Shown one piece after another: positions 1-6,270 of a DNA stretch of 6,358 nt; positions within the stretch are counted from its first letter, which is position 1; each line of letters begins with the position of its first letter. This stretch comes from Schleiferiaceae bacterium. GTDB taxonomy: Bacteria > Bacteroidota > Bacteroidia > Flavobacteriales > Schleiferiaceae. The notes beneath the pieces were generated by a model. The model worked only from the letters and a program-made list of their open reading frames with translations, ran no database searches and was not told the DNA's origin. The position numbers and the translations under genes were made by a program. The stretch spans positions 1 through 6,358 of the forward strand of contig JAURMB010000067.1 in NCBI GenBank assembly GCA_030831045.1, given 5' to 3'.

Positions 1-661
1 CGGCGCCCCGGTCGACGTTAATTCCGGCGCCTTGGAGAATCCAAAGGGTCTTGTCTGCAGGTAGACCCAACTCGGCGCGGACGGCAAGCTTTCGCACTGC
101 AGCATCCGGCCACTCGCCGTCAGGTCCCCACGGAAGTTCTGCAGCGAGGGGCACGTTGCGAACGACGTCCCAGGTCGAGCCGTATTCGCGTGCGTACTGA
201 TCTGCGATGCTCGGGTTGACGGTCACCCGAAAATCTGTGCGCGGAATTCCGTAGCGCTCCACTCCGCGCCAAAGGCGCTGAACCAAGGGGCGTGACTCGA
301 GCTCGGGTGCCCCCAAAAAGTACTCGTGGCTGTCGTAAACCAGCTGCTTGGCACGGCGCATGGCCCACCACGCGTTGGGCCCCAACGTGTCGAGGTCGTT
401 GGCGAGGTACACGTCGGGGCGCAGGCGCTTTAGTGCGAACCAAAGCCGAACCTGGAATTCCAGGTAAAACAGGGGTCCGCGATTAAACCGGCACGCCATT
501 CGGTGCGTTTCGTAAGGGCGCTGGAGCGGAGCGGGATTGGGGTAGGTCCGCCCCACCACCACGACGCGGTACCCGCGTTCAACCCACAAGGTCGCGGTGC
601 GGTGCACGCGCTGGTCGCTGTGCAGGTCGTTGATGACGCTCAAAACTACCGTGGGCTGCAT
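1..661 (-). CDS. Glycosyltransferase family 4-type, GT-B fold (partial, C-terminus off the left edge)
   Basis: I translated this minus-strand frame by hand. It starts at an ATG (659-661) and stays open for 220 codons to the window edge, so only the acceptor-side N-terminal Rossmann domain and the beginning of the donor domain are present. The start fits because the first beta strand follows at once (TVVLSVINDLHSDQRVHR, residues 4-21), as usual in GT4 enzymes, followed by a second strand YRVVVVGR (31-38). The segment PDVYLANDLDTLGPNAWWA (82-100) and LVYDSHEYF (107-115) are the typical 'hA-ND-D / YDSHE' signature of Bacteroidota GT4 proteins. Residues 206-219 (LWILQGAGINVDRG) correspond to the 'YQG-(L/I)NxGRG' strand that opens the nucleotide-sugar-binding half. 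The family transfers sugars from nucleotide-sugar donors to polysaccharide or lipid-linked acceptors at the cytoplasmic face. Donor and acceptor cannot be read from this fragment, and the catalytic E-x7-E region is missing. It is transcribed divergently from queA. Confidence 0.85.
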   Translation of the reverse strand, partial: MQPTVVLSVINDLHSDQRVHRTATLWVERGYRVVVVGRTYPNPAPLQRPYETHRMACRFNRGPLFYLEFQVRLWFALKRLRPDVYLANDLDTLGPNAWWAMRRAKQLVYDSHEYFLGAPELESRPLVQRLWRGVERYGIPRTDFRVTVNPSIADQYAREYGSTWDVVRNVPLAAELPWGPDGEWPDAAVRKLAVRAELGLPADKTLWILQGAGINVDRGA

Positions 662-705
662 GCAGCGAAGGTAGCGCAGCCGGCTTTTGAACGAACTTTG
701 CCGGC
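662..705. promoter_or_regulatory. Divergent intergenic region with candidate overlapping promoters
   Basis: These 44 bp are the only space between two divergent start codons, so both promoters should lie here or reach into the coding regions. GAACTTTG (693-700, plus) and TACCTTCG (666-673 read on the minus strand) each differ by one base from the Bacteroidota -7 element TAnnTTTG. In both cases transcription would begin at about the start codon, implying leaderless or very short leaders. I see no good TTG -33 element for either. The assignment is inferred from position plus weak motif matches. Confidence 0.3.
679..705. repeat. GCCGGC inverted repeat abutting the queA start
   Basis: GCCGGC occurs at 679-684 and again at 700-705, separated by 15 A/T-rich bases; the second copy touches the queA ATG at 706. 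The six-mer is itself palindromic, so the pair reads as both a direct and an inverted repeat and could form a 6-bp stem with a 15-nt loop. It could be an operator or a translation-affecting hairpin, or chance in GC-rich DNA. Confidence 0.35.
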
Positions 706-1935
706 ATGACGACGGATCCCCGCCACCTTCGCATTTCGGACTACGACTACCCCCTACCCGACGACCGCATTGCCCAGGAGCCCTGCGATCCGCGCGACGC
801 CGCCAAGCTATTGGTTTGGGAACGCGGAACGATTCGCGACCTCGGGGTGCGCGACGCTCCCGAGGTTGTGGCTTCGTGGGGACCGTTTCGTCTGGTGGTA
901 AACGAGGCGCGGGTGGTTCCCGCACGGATTTTTTTGCCGCGCCCCAGCGGAGCAGGGCACATAGAGCTCTTCTACCTGGACGCCGAAGGTCTGTCGGTCG
1001 AACAAGCGATGGCCAAAGCGTCTGTTCTCCAAGCCTGGTGCAAGGTGCGCCCCAGCAAAAAGTGGAAGGACGGCGTGGTGCTCCAGCACCCGTGCGGACT
1101 TACCGCATCGCGGCTAGCCCAGCGGGACGGCGAATCTCTGGTTGAATTCCGCTGGTCGTCGGGGCAGACGTGGGCGCAAATCTTGAGCGAAGTGGGGCGG
1201 ATTCCCCTCCCGCCCTACATGCACCGCGCCGACACCGAAGCCGACCGCGACCGCTACCAATCGGTGTTTGCCCGCCACGAGGGCTCCGTCGCTGCGCCCA
1301 CCGCCAGCCTGCACTGGACCCCCGAGCTGATGCGGCGCTGGCGCGAGGTCTGCGCCGACACCCAATCGGTCACGCTGCACGTGGGGGCCGGCACCTTTCA
1401 GCCCGTCAGCGCCGAGGCCGTGGGCGACCACCACATGCACGCCGAAGAGGTGGTGGTTCGGCGCGACGTACTCGAGGCGCTCGCTGACGGACTCCCGGTG
1501 CTCGCTATGGGCACCACCGCGGCCCGGACCCTCGAATCGCTCTACTGGTGGGCCCGGGAATGGCAGCGCAGCGGAACCATGCCCAGCTACGTGGATCAGT
1601 GGGCTCCCTACGAGGGGCTTCTGGCTTCTGGTTTCTCGGCGCAGGGCGGGGAGCTGCTTGACCCCGAGGTGTGCGCGCTGTTTGCGTGGGCCGCGCAGGA
1701 ATTGACCAAGCTCGGGCACGGCGTGGTGTCGTTCCGCACGGCCTTAATCGTTGCTCCGGGTTATTCGTTTCGCGTGGTTAAGGCGTTGATCACGAATTTT
1801 CATCAGCCCCAATCCACGCTCCTCCTGCTTATTTCAGCCGGCCTCGGAACCGCGTGGCGCGGGGTTTACGAGTACGCTCTGGCGAACGACTACCGTTTTT
1901 TAAGCTACGGCGACGCGAATTTGTACCGCTTTTAA
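706..1935 (+). CDS. queA: S-adenosylmethionine:tRNA ribosyltransferase-isomerase family protein (QueA-like, long form)
   Basis: QueA transfers and isomerises the ribosyl group of SAM onto 7-aminomethyl-7-deazaguanine in tRNA, giving epoxyqueuosine at the wobble position of GUN-anticodon tRNAs; it is cytoplasmic. Family landmarks appear in order: DYDYPLPDDRIAQEP (12-26), LVVNEARVVPARIF (63-76), IPLPPYMHR (166-174), DRYQSVFAR then VAAPTASLHWTPEL (183-208), TLHVGAGTFQPV (223-234), HMHAEEV (243-249), AMGTTAARTLESL (267-279), APGYSFRVVKALITNFHQPQSTLLLLISA (350-378, read in two parts) and FLSYGDANL (398-406). At 409 aa it is longer than the roughly 340-360 aa of classical QueA, mainly because of about 45-50 extra residues between 280 and 345. 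It also carries ASLHW for AGLHF, NEAR for NNTR, and DANL for DAMF. The start is set by the N-terminal family motif. Membership in the family is clear; canonical activity is probable but less certain, because a second shorter QueA may exist elsewhere in the genome. Confidence 0.88.
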   Translation: MTTDPRHLRISDYDYPLPDDRIAQEPCDPRDAAKLLVWERGTIRDLGVRDAPEVVASWGPFRLVVNEARVVPARIFLPRPSGAGHIELFYLDAEGLSVEQAMAKASVLQAWCKVRPSKKWKDGVVLQHPCGLTASRLAQRDGESLVEFRWSSGQTWAQILSEVGRIPLPPYMHRADTEADRDRYQSVFARHEGSVAAPTASLHWTPELMRRWREVCADTQSVTLHVGAGTFQPVSAEAVGDHHMHAEEVVVRRDVLEALADGLPVLAMGTTAARTLESLYWWAREWQRSGTMPSYVDQWAPYEGLLASGFSAQGGELLDPEVCALFAWAAQELTKLGHGVVSFRTALIVAPGYSFRVVKALITNFHQPQSTLLLLISAGLGTAWRGVYEYALANDYRFLSYGDANLYRF

Positions 1936-1970
1936 GCGCGTTCCCCGACTGCCGGGTGCAGCTTGCGGGC

Positions 1971-2939
1971 ATGAACACGTTGTGGTTTGGCGGCGTCGTG
2001 CTCGGTGCATGGACGGGATTAGCGAGTGTTCGCGAGGCGGCGCCTGCGGAGCCAATGAGGGCACCGCAAGGTTTGGCGGCGGCGGTCGAACCGAGGCAGG
2101 ATTCGTTGCTTTTTTTGTGGTGGAATCTTCAGAATCTCTTTGATACGGTGCCCAATTCGGGCCCTAGGGATGTGGATTTCGTTCCCGATGGAAGGTACCG
2201 CTGGGACTCTAAGCGGTACTATGCGAAGCTGTATGCGGTGGGCCGCGGCCTCGCCGCGGCGGCGGGCGGCCAAATTCCCGACGCGATCGGGGTTTGCGAG
2301 GTAGAAAATGCCGACGTGCTCGACGATCTGGAGCGGCGGTGGCCGCCCGAATGGCGCCTGTGGCGCCTGCACCGCGACAGCCCAGACGAACGCGGCATCG
2401 ACGTAGCCGTTTGGTACAACCCAGAACGGCTTCGGGTGGACTCGGTGGCCTGGATTCATCCGCCCGGAACACGACCCACTCGCGAAGCCCTTTGGGTGCG
2501 CTGGACGACCTCCGAGGGCCAAAGCGTGACATGGCTATGGGTGCACCTGCCTTCGCAGCGCGCGCCGTCGCCGCGCGCACGTGCCGACGCCCTTCGGCAC
2601 ATCGTGGAGCGCCAGGCATCGCTGCCCGACGGGCTGACCGGCGACCTGAACGAAGGGGATCATGGGCCGCTGGGGCAGTACCTGCGGAACTTGGGCATGC
2701 GGCCTGCCGATTGGACCGGTGCCCAGGGCACCTATGCGTACCGTGGTCGGCTTGAGGCGCTCGACGGGGTGTGGACGGCGGCCGACCGAGGCGTTACGCT
2801 GCGCTGCGCGGTGGTGCCCTACGGCCTGAAGTACTCCGCGACCAGCGGCTACCGGGTGCGGGGAACCTTTGAAGGCGTGAACTACGCCGGAGGCGCATCG
2901 GACCACCTCCCCGTGCGGCTGGTGGTACATCGGAACTAA
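1971..2939 (+). CDS. Secreted endonuclease/exonuclease/phosphatase (EEP) family protein
   Basis: This 322-aa protein belongs to the DNase I/exonuclease III-like superfamily of metal-dependent phosphodiesterases and phosphatases. Visible motifs in order: WWNLQNLFD (50-58) with the metal-site Asn52; GVCEVEN (107-113) with the metal-binding Glu110; RGIDVAVWYNP (141-151); WVHLPSQ (190-196), the place of the usual VNHWPSR, with His192 kept but the preceding Asn replaced by Val; TGDLNEG (223-229) with Asp225 and Asn227; and GGASDHLPV (307-315) with the terminal Asp311-His312 pair. The hydrophobic N-terminus (residues 1-20) looks like a signal peptide, suggesting periplasmic or extracellular action, although it has no basic residue. 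I chose ATG 1971 because the open frame upstream (to 1854) only overlaps queA and would bury the signal peptide. It lies 35 bp after queA and 47 bp before the Omp28-like gene, probably in one transcript. The substrate (DNA, RNA or a phosphorylated small molecule) cannot be told. Confidence 0.85.
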   Translation: MNTLWFGGVVLGAWTGLASVREAAPAEPMRAPQGLAAAVEPRQDSLLFLWWNLQNLFDTVPNSGPRDVDFVPDGRYRWDSKRYYAKLYAVGRGLAAAAGGQIPDAIGVCEVENADVLDDLERRWPPEWRLWRLHRDSPDERGIDVAVWYNPERLRVDSVAWIHPPGTRPTREALWVRWTTSEGQSVTWLWVHLPSQRAPSPRARADALRHIVERQASLPDGLTGDLNEGDHGPLGQYLRNLGMRPADWTGAQGTYAYRGRLEALDGVWTAADRGVTLRCAVVPYGLKYSATSGYRVRGTFEGVNYAGGASDHLPVRLVVHRN

Positions 2940-2986
2940 AAAGCGCGTATTTTAGCAGCATATTGGGCTTAACCCAACGAATGTTT
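2940..2986 (+). promoter_or_regulatory. Leader of the Omp28-like gene with a weak -7-like element
   Basis: The 47-bp spacer is AT-rich compared with the flanking genes. TATTTTAG (2948-2955) matches the Bacteroidota -7 consensus TAnnTTTG except at one position, but I see no TTG at the expected -33 spacing. It may be an internal promoter that lets the lipoprotein be expressed independently of queA; read-through from upstream is equally possible. Confidence 0.2.
2963..2977 (+). repeat. Small inverted repeat in the leader of the Omp28-like gene
   Basis: TTGGG-CTTAA-CCCAA forms a 5-bp stem with a 5-nt loop, ending 9 bp before the chosen ATG. It has no T tract, so it is not a terminator. It could be a small operator or a hairpin near the ribosome-binding region; it could also be chance. 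Confidence 0.3.
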
Positions 2987-3955
2987 ATGAAACACCTAGC
3001 TACCGCCAGCCTCGCTGTGCTTGCCCTGGCTTCTTGCCAACCCCAAGATCCCGATCCGCTTCCCGAAGTGTACATTACTGATTCGCTCACGGTGAGTCCG
3101 AAGCAAAAAGTTTTGGTGATCGAAACCACCGGAACTTGGTGCCAGTACTGCCCCAACGGAGCGCAGTCGATGCTCATGGCTATCAATACGTTCAACGACA
3201 CTGTCAACCACGAGGCCCTGATTATTCCGTTTGCGTCGCACACGGGCGATCCCTTTGAGTCTTCGGTTCAGACGGCCTTGAATACGGCGTTCCCGACCAC
3301 AGGCGTGCCCAATTTCTACGTTCAAAACGCCGATGCCGGTCAAGACATCATGGGTCCTATCGCCGGAGCCTTGGTGAATGAGCCCAAAGTTGGCGTTAAC
3401 CACGCGTGGTTGATGAACGCTACCAACGACACGATTTATGTGTACCCCAAGGTGCAGTTTTTTGAGGACAGCAAGGATGCGCAGTACTACGTGCAGTCGT
3501 ATGTGCTGGTCACCAACATCGACGCCAAAGAGTACAACGCCGGAGGCCCGGTGATCAACCTCAACCAGGTCAGTTCCGTGCCCATCGTAACAACGGGTTC
3601 AGGCGCAACGCCGTCGAAGTGGACCGGTCAGGTCGATCCGCTCACCAAAAAAGTTGCCGGGGACATCTACCAGCACGACCACGTGCCAATGACTTCAGGA
3701 CTTACGCCCAACGTGTTTGGGGTGGAACTGGACTCCATCAACCCGCTGGGCAACGACTTCTTTGAGGGCGACATTTTTGGCTCGAAGTTCACGCCCATCG
3801 TAATCAAGATTCCGCTGAACAAAGACATCCAGATGCAGGCAGTCCGCCAACTCATTCCCAACGTAAAGTTGGAGGTGGCTACGCTCCTTTGGGCGCCGCG
3901 TCAAGATGGCGAGCCCGGCGTGCTGTTTGTCAACGGCCACATCGACCACAAGTAG
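2987..3955 (+). CDS. Omp28-like outer-membrane lipoprotein with thioredoxin-fold CxxC motif
   Basis: The 322-aa product starts with a lipoprotein signal: Met-Lys-His, a hydrophobic core, and lipobox LASC with Cys17 as the lipidated residue, followed by an acidic/proline stretch (QPQDPDPLPE). The next part resembles the Omp28-related family of Bacteroidota: KVLVIETTGTWCQYCPNGA (41-59) has the beta strand and W-C-x-x-C-P active site of a thioredoxin fold (Cys52, Cys55), and TTGVPNFYV (104-112) supplies the cis-proline loop. Residues from about 140 on are a beta-rich C-terminal domain ending in LFVNGHIDHK. Family members are envelope lipoproteins; a thiol-disulfide role follows from the CxxC but is not proven. 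ATG 2987 gives the most typical lipoprotein start (MKHLATAS). An ATG six bases upstream (2981) adds only Met-Phe and is equally possible. Base composition is visibly less GC-rich than the preceding gene. It is the last gene before the terminator. Confidence 0.87.
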   Translation: MKHLATASLAVLALASCQPQDPDPLPEVYITDSLTVSPKQKVLVIETTGTWCQYCPNGAQSMLMAINTFNDTVNHEALIIPFASHTGDPFESSVQTALNTAFPTTGVPNFYVQNADAGQDIMGPIAGALVNEPKVGVNHAWLMNATNDTIYVYPKVQFFEDSKDAQYYVQSYVLVTNIDAKEYNAGGPVINLNQVSSVPIVTTGSGATPSKWTGQVDPLTKKVAGDIYQHDHVPMTSGLTPNVFGVELDSINPLGNDFFEGDIFGSKFTPIVIKIPLNKDIQMQAVRQLIPNVKLEVATLLWAPRQDGEPGVLFVNGHIDHK

Positions 3956-3978
3956 TTGGTTGCGCGACAGAACGTTTG

Positions 3979-4003
3979 AAGCCGGCCTCGCGCCGGCTTT
4001 TTT
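3979..4003 (+). terminator. Rho-independent terminator of the queA-EEP-Omp28 run
   Basis: AAGCCGGC (3979-3986) and GCCGGCTT (3992-3999) form an 8-bp GC-rich stem with a 5-nt loop CTCGC, followed by a T run (3998-4003). It begins 24 bp after the Omp28-like stop codon. The stop codon of the convergent acetyltransferase (4002-4004) lies inside the T run. On the minus strand the same stem forms right after that stop but is followed by TTCAAAC rather than a long T tract, so termination in that direction should be weaker. Confidence 0.85.
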
Positions 4004-4568
4004 ATGCGCGGTCGGCTTGGGAAGCGGTGCCGATAAGGCGCCGAAGGATGAGGTCGGTTTGGGCGTCGTCGCCGAGCATGAATACGTGGCTTCCGACCGG
4101 TTCAAACCCGTGCTGGGCATAAAATTTCAAGGCCAAATGGTTGTGTTCCCACACGCCGAGCCAAAGTTCGGAGGCTCCTTGGGCTTCCGCCCAGGCAAGG
4201 GCCCAGGTCAGCAACTGCGCACCAATTCCGCCACCTTGAGCTTCGCGAAGCACATAAATGCGCTCCAATTCAACGGCGCTCGGGCCGCGGTCTTCGGTCT
4301 GGGCCGTTCCTTTATTCAGCTTTAGGTAGCCGAGCGGCACCCCGTGGCGTTCCGCAAAAACAAATACCGAATTGGGATTGGCCAACTCGTCGGTGAGCTG
4401 TTTGGCGCTCAAACGCTGCGCTGCGTACGCCTCGAGGTCTTCGGTCGTGTTTTCTTCCGCAAACGTTTCGCGGAACGTAGCCTCGGCCACGCGCTGCAGC
4501 GCTACCACGTCGTCGGAAGCCAGCACGCGAAGCACGGGGAACCCTGGGCTATTTTCCGCGTCGGGCAC
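4002..4568 (-). CDS. GNAT N-acetyltransferase, PaiA-like (polyamine acetyltransferase type)
   Basis: The 188-aa product is a single GNAT domain that transfers acetyl from acetyl-CoA to an amine. The acetyl-CoA pyrophosphate loop is Q-G-G-G-I-G at 111-116 (Q/R-x-x-G-x-G/A), preceded by the strand VELERIYVL (99-107). ELWLGVWEHNHLALKFYAQHG (134-154; Glu134 to Gly154) is motif B. From memory of the family it resembles Bacillus subtilis PaiA, a spermidine/spermine acetyltransferase, along most of its length: ATFRETFAEEN (30-40), ELANPNSVFVFAE (61-73), GYLKLN (80-85), LWLGVWE (135-141) and MLGDDAQTDLI (164-174). The substrate is therefore probably a polyamine or similar amine, by inference. The start assigned is GTG 4568, overlapping the end of yidC by 20 bp; GTG codons at 4535 and 4526 are alternatives, and no Shine-Dalgarno sequence decides between them. 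It is the last gene of the pyrG-yidC run, and its stop codon sits in the opposing terminator. Confidence 0.87.
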   Translation of the reverse strand: MPDAENSPGFPVLRVLASDDVVALQRVAEATFRETFAEENTTEDLEAYAAQRLSAKQLTDELANPNSVFVFAERHGVPLGYLKLNKGTAQTEDRGPSAVELERIYVLREAQGGGIGAQLLTWALAWAEAQGASELWLGVWEHNHLALKFYAQHGFEPVGSHVFMLGDDAQTDLILRRLIGTASQADRA

Positions 4569-6267
4569 GGCGGTTACCCGCTTCTTTGTTGGCCTCGAGC
4601 ATTTCGTTCATCTTCTTAGCGAAGCGCGATTGCGATCCGCCCTTGGCCTTGGTCTCGTCGATCTGCGCGCGGATGGCCTTTTCGTCGATCACAAACTCCT
4701 TAATCACCCACTGCTGGCCAAATGTGAGGACGTTTGAAATGAAGTAGTAGTACGAAAGACCTGAAGAATAGTTATTAAACCACACGAGCAGCATGAACGG
4801 CATCAGGTACTGAATGATCATCATTTGCTGCTGCATCATGCTGTTGCCCGACGTCGGGGTCATGGAATTGTTGAACTTGGTGTACAAGAACGTTGAAACG
4901 GCCATGAGCAGGGTGAACAGCGAAACGTGCGCGCCATAGAACGGAATTTCAAACGGAAGGCTTAGAATGCTGTCGTAGCTCGACAGGTCATCGGCCCACA
5001 AAAAGGCTTGCTGGCGCAGCTCGATCGAAACCGGGAAAAAGCGGAACATCGCAATCAGAATCGGCAGCGAGAGCAGCTGCGGAATGCATCCGCCGAGGGG
5101 ATTTACGCCGGCCTTTTGGTAAAGGGCCATCGTCTCTTGCTGCTTTTTGGCGGGGTCGGCGTCCTTGAACTTCTCGTTGAGCTCGTCCATCTCGGGCTTG
5201 AGTACGCGCATCTTGGCCATGCTCTTGTAGCTCGAGAACGTCAAGGGCGAAAGGGCCAGCTTGATGAGCGCCGCCATCAGCAATATGATGATGCCGTAGT
5301 TGAGTCCGTAGCCATCGAGCCAGTTGAACAGCGGAGACACCACATACTTGCCGATCCACCCAAAAATGCCCCAGCCAAAGGGAATCACCTCGTCCAAATG
5401 CAGGTCAAAGGCCTTGAGCGTCTGGTAGTGGTTGGGGCCGTGGTACCAAATTCCTTGCGCAGCTACCGCGCCGTTCTCGGCAGCCAGCGTGAGCTTTGAG
5501 GTGAAATTCAGCGTATGGGCAGTGTCTGAGGAGACGCGAATCTCCATGTCGGCCTTCGCAAAACCCGGATCTGCTTGAAGTATGCTGCTGAAGTACTGCT
5601 GCTTGTGGGCCACCCAACCCACGTTTTCGGCTGACTCGTCGTCGTCGCGACCGTCGCTCAAGCTGCTGCGCTCTTCTTCGGCGTTCTCAAAGTAGTAGGT
5701 GCTCGAGTTGGTCGTCTCGTTGGTTTGGCTCTTCTCGTGGCGGATTCCCTGCTGGATCCAGGTTAGCGTAAGGTCCGTTTTGCTCGGAGTATTGAGGCCC
5801 CAGCGTAGTCCGTAGCCCTCGGCGGGCAGCTCAAAGGTCCATTGGGTCCCCGAGGCGTGCGCAAACGTGAGTTTGGAGCCGGCTTGCTGTGCGCTCATTC
5901 CGTCTTGAGGCAGGCCTTCGAGCACTTGGTTGCCGTCGACTAACCGAAGCGGCTTGCCCTGCCAGTCCAGGTATTCTTTGAGCTCAACGTACTTGATTTG
6001 GGCGCCGCGGTTGCTAAAAACGTAGCGAACTTGGGCGTTTTCGAGGACGTACTCCTGTTCGGGCGCTACGGTGTCGGCCGCGGCGGCAAGGGTGTCCGAT
6101 GACGAAGGGGTTTGAGCCGCGGCGGTCGGGGTCGTCGCCTCAGGCGACGCCTTGGGCTTGGCGGCTGGCTCCATGGTGCTGGCCCAGTAGGAGGTTCCGA
6201 GCAAAATGGCCCCAATCAGGGCAAAACCAATCAGCTGATTGCGATCCAAAAACGGACGTTGTTCCAT
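4549..6267 (-). CDS. yidC: Membrane protein insertase YidC
   Basis: YidC inserts and folds inner-membrane proteins, alone or with SecYEG. This 572-aa protein is full length for Gram-negative YidC. Residues 11-29 form the N-terminal membrane anchor (LIGFALIGAILLGTSYW), followed by an Ala/Pro/Thr-rich linker (about 33-68) and the periplasmic P1 domain (about 70-300), which includes an acidic stretch SDGRDDDESAE (204-214). The conserved 60KD_IMP core follows: a helix at 323-343 with Lys336 where E. coli has the groove Arg366, PLTFSSYKSMAKMRVLKPEM (341-360) leading into the cytoplasmic coiled-coil hairpin (to about 385), VNPLGGCIPQLLSLPILIAM (388-407), another hydrophobic segment at 445-462, and MPFMLLVWFNNYSSGLSYYY (489-508). 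The C-terminal tail is basic (KKMNEMLEANK to RRARRGK), as expected for ribosome contact. The ATG at 6265-6267 follows the pyrG stop by 3 bp, a neighbourhood common in Bacteroidota; the two are very likely co-transcribed. Confidence 0.97.
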   Translation of the reverse strand: MEQRPFLDRNQLIGFALIGAILLGTSYWASTMEPAAKPKASPEATTPTAAAQTPSSSDTLAAAADTVAPEQEYVLENAQVRYVFSNRGAQIKYVELKEYLDWQGKPLRLVDGNQVLEGLPQDGMSAQQAGSKLTFAHASGTQWTFELPAEGYGLRWGLNTPSKTDLTLTWIQQGIRHEKSQTNETTNSSTYYFENAEEERSSLSDGRDDDESAENVGWVAHKQQYFSSILQADPGFAKADMEIRVSSDTAHTLNFTSKLTLAAENGAVAAQGIWYHGPNHYQTLKAFDLHLDEVIPFGWGIFGWIGKYVVSPLFNWLDGYGLNYGIIILLMAALIKLALSPLTFSSYKSMAKMRVLKPEMDELNEKFKDADPAKKQQETMALYQKAGVNPLGGCIPQLLSLPILIAMFRFFPVSIELRQQAFLWADDLSSYDSILSLPFEIPFYGAHVSLFTLLMAVSTFLYTKFNNSMTPTSGNSMMQQQMMIIQYLMPFMLLVWFNNYSSGLSYYYFISNVLTFGQQWVIKEFVIDEKAIRAQIDETKAKGGSQSRFAKKMNEMLEANKEAGNRRARRGK

Positions 6268-6270
6268 GAT

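Noticed and set aside
503..1145. Plus-strand open frames at 503-709 and 687-1145
   Set aside because: The first is antisense to the glycosyltransferase N-terminus and the second is an out-of-frame Arg-rich shadow of queA; neither has a recognisable motif.
1114..1719. Open frame of 201 codons on the minus strand inside queA
   Set aside because: It is antisense to a well-supported QueA reading frame, shows no recognisable domain, and long antisense frames are expected in GC-rich coding DNA.
1854..1970. Upstream extension of the EEP gene overlapping the end of queA
   Set aside because: The extra 39 residues are charged and unlike the family, overlap queA by about 80 bp and would put the signal peptide inside the protein.
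2019..2619. Several open frames of 66-167 codons on the minus strand, opposite the EEP gene
   Set aside because: The plus strand here encodes all the EEP motifs; the antisense products are Arg/Pro-rich low-complexity sequence typical of shadow frames.
2963..2986. TTG start for the Omp28-like lipoprotein
   Set aside because: It adds eight residues before an otherwise typical lipoprotein signal, and the TTG lies in the 5-bp inverted repeat; ATG 2987 or 2981 fits better.
5008..5499. Plus-strand open frame of 163 codons opposite yidC
   Set aside because: The minus strand encodes the conserved YidC core here; the antisense product has no family resemblance.
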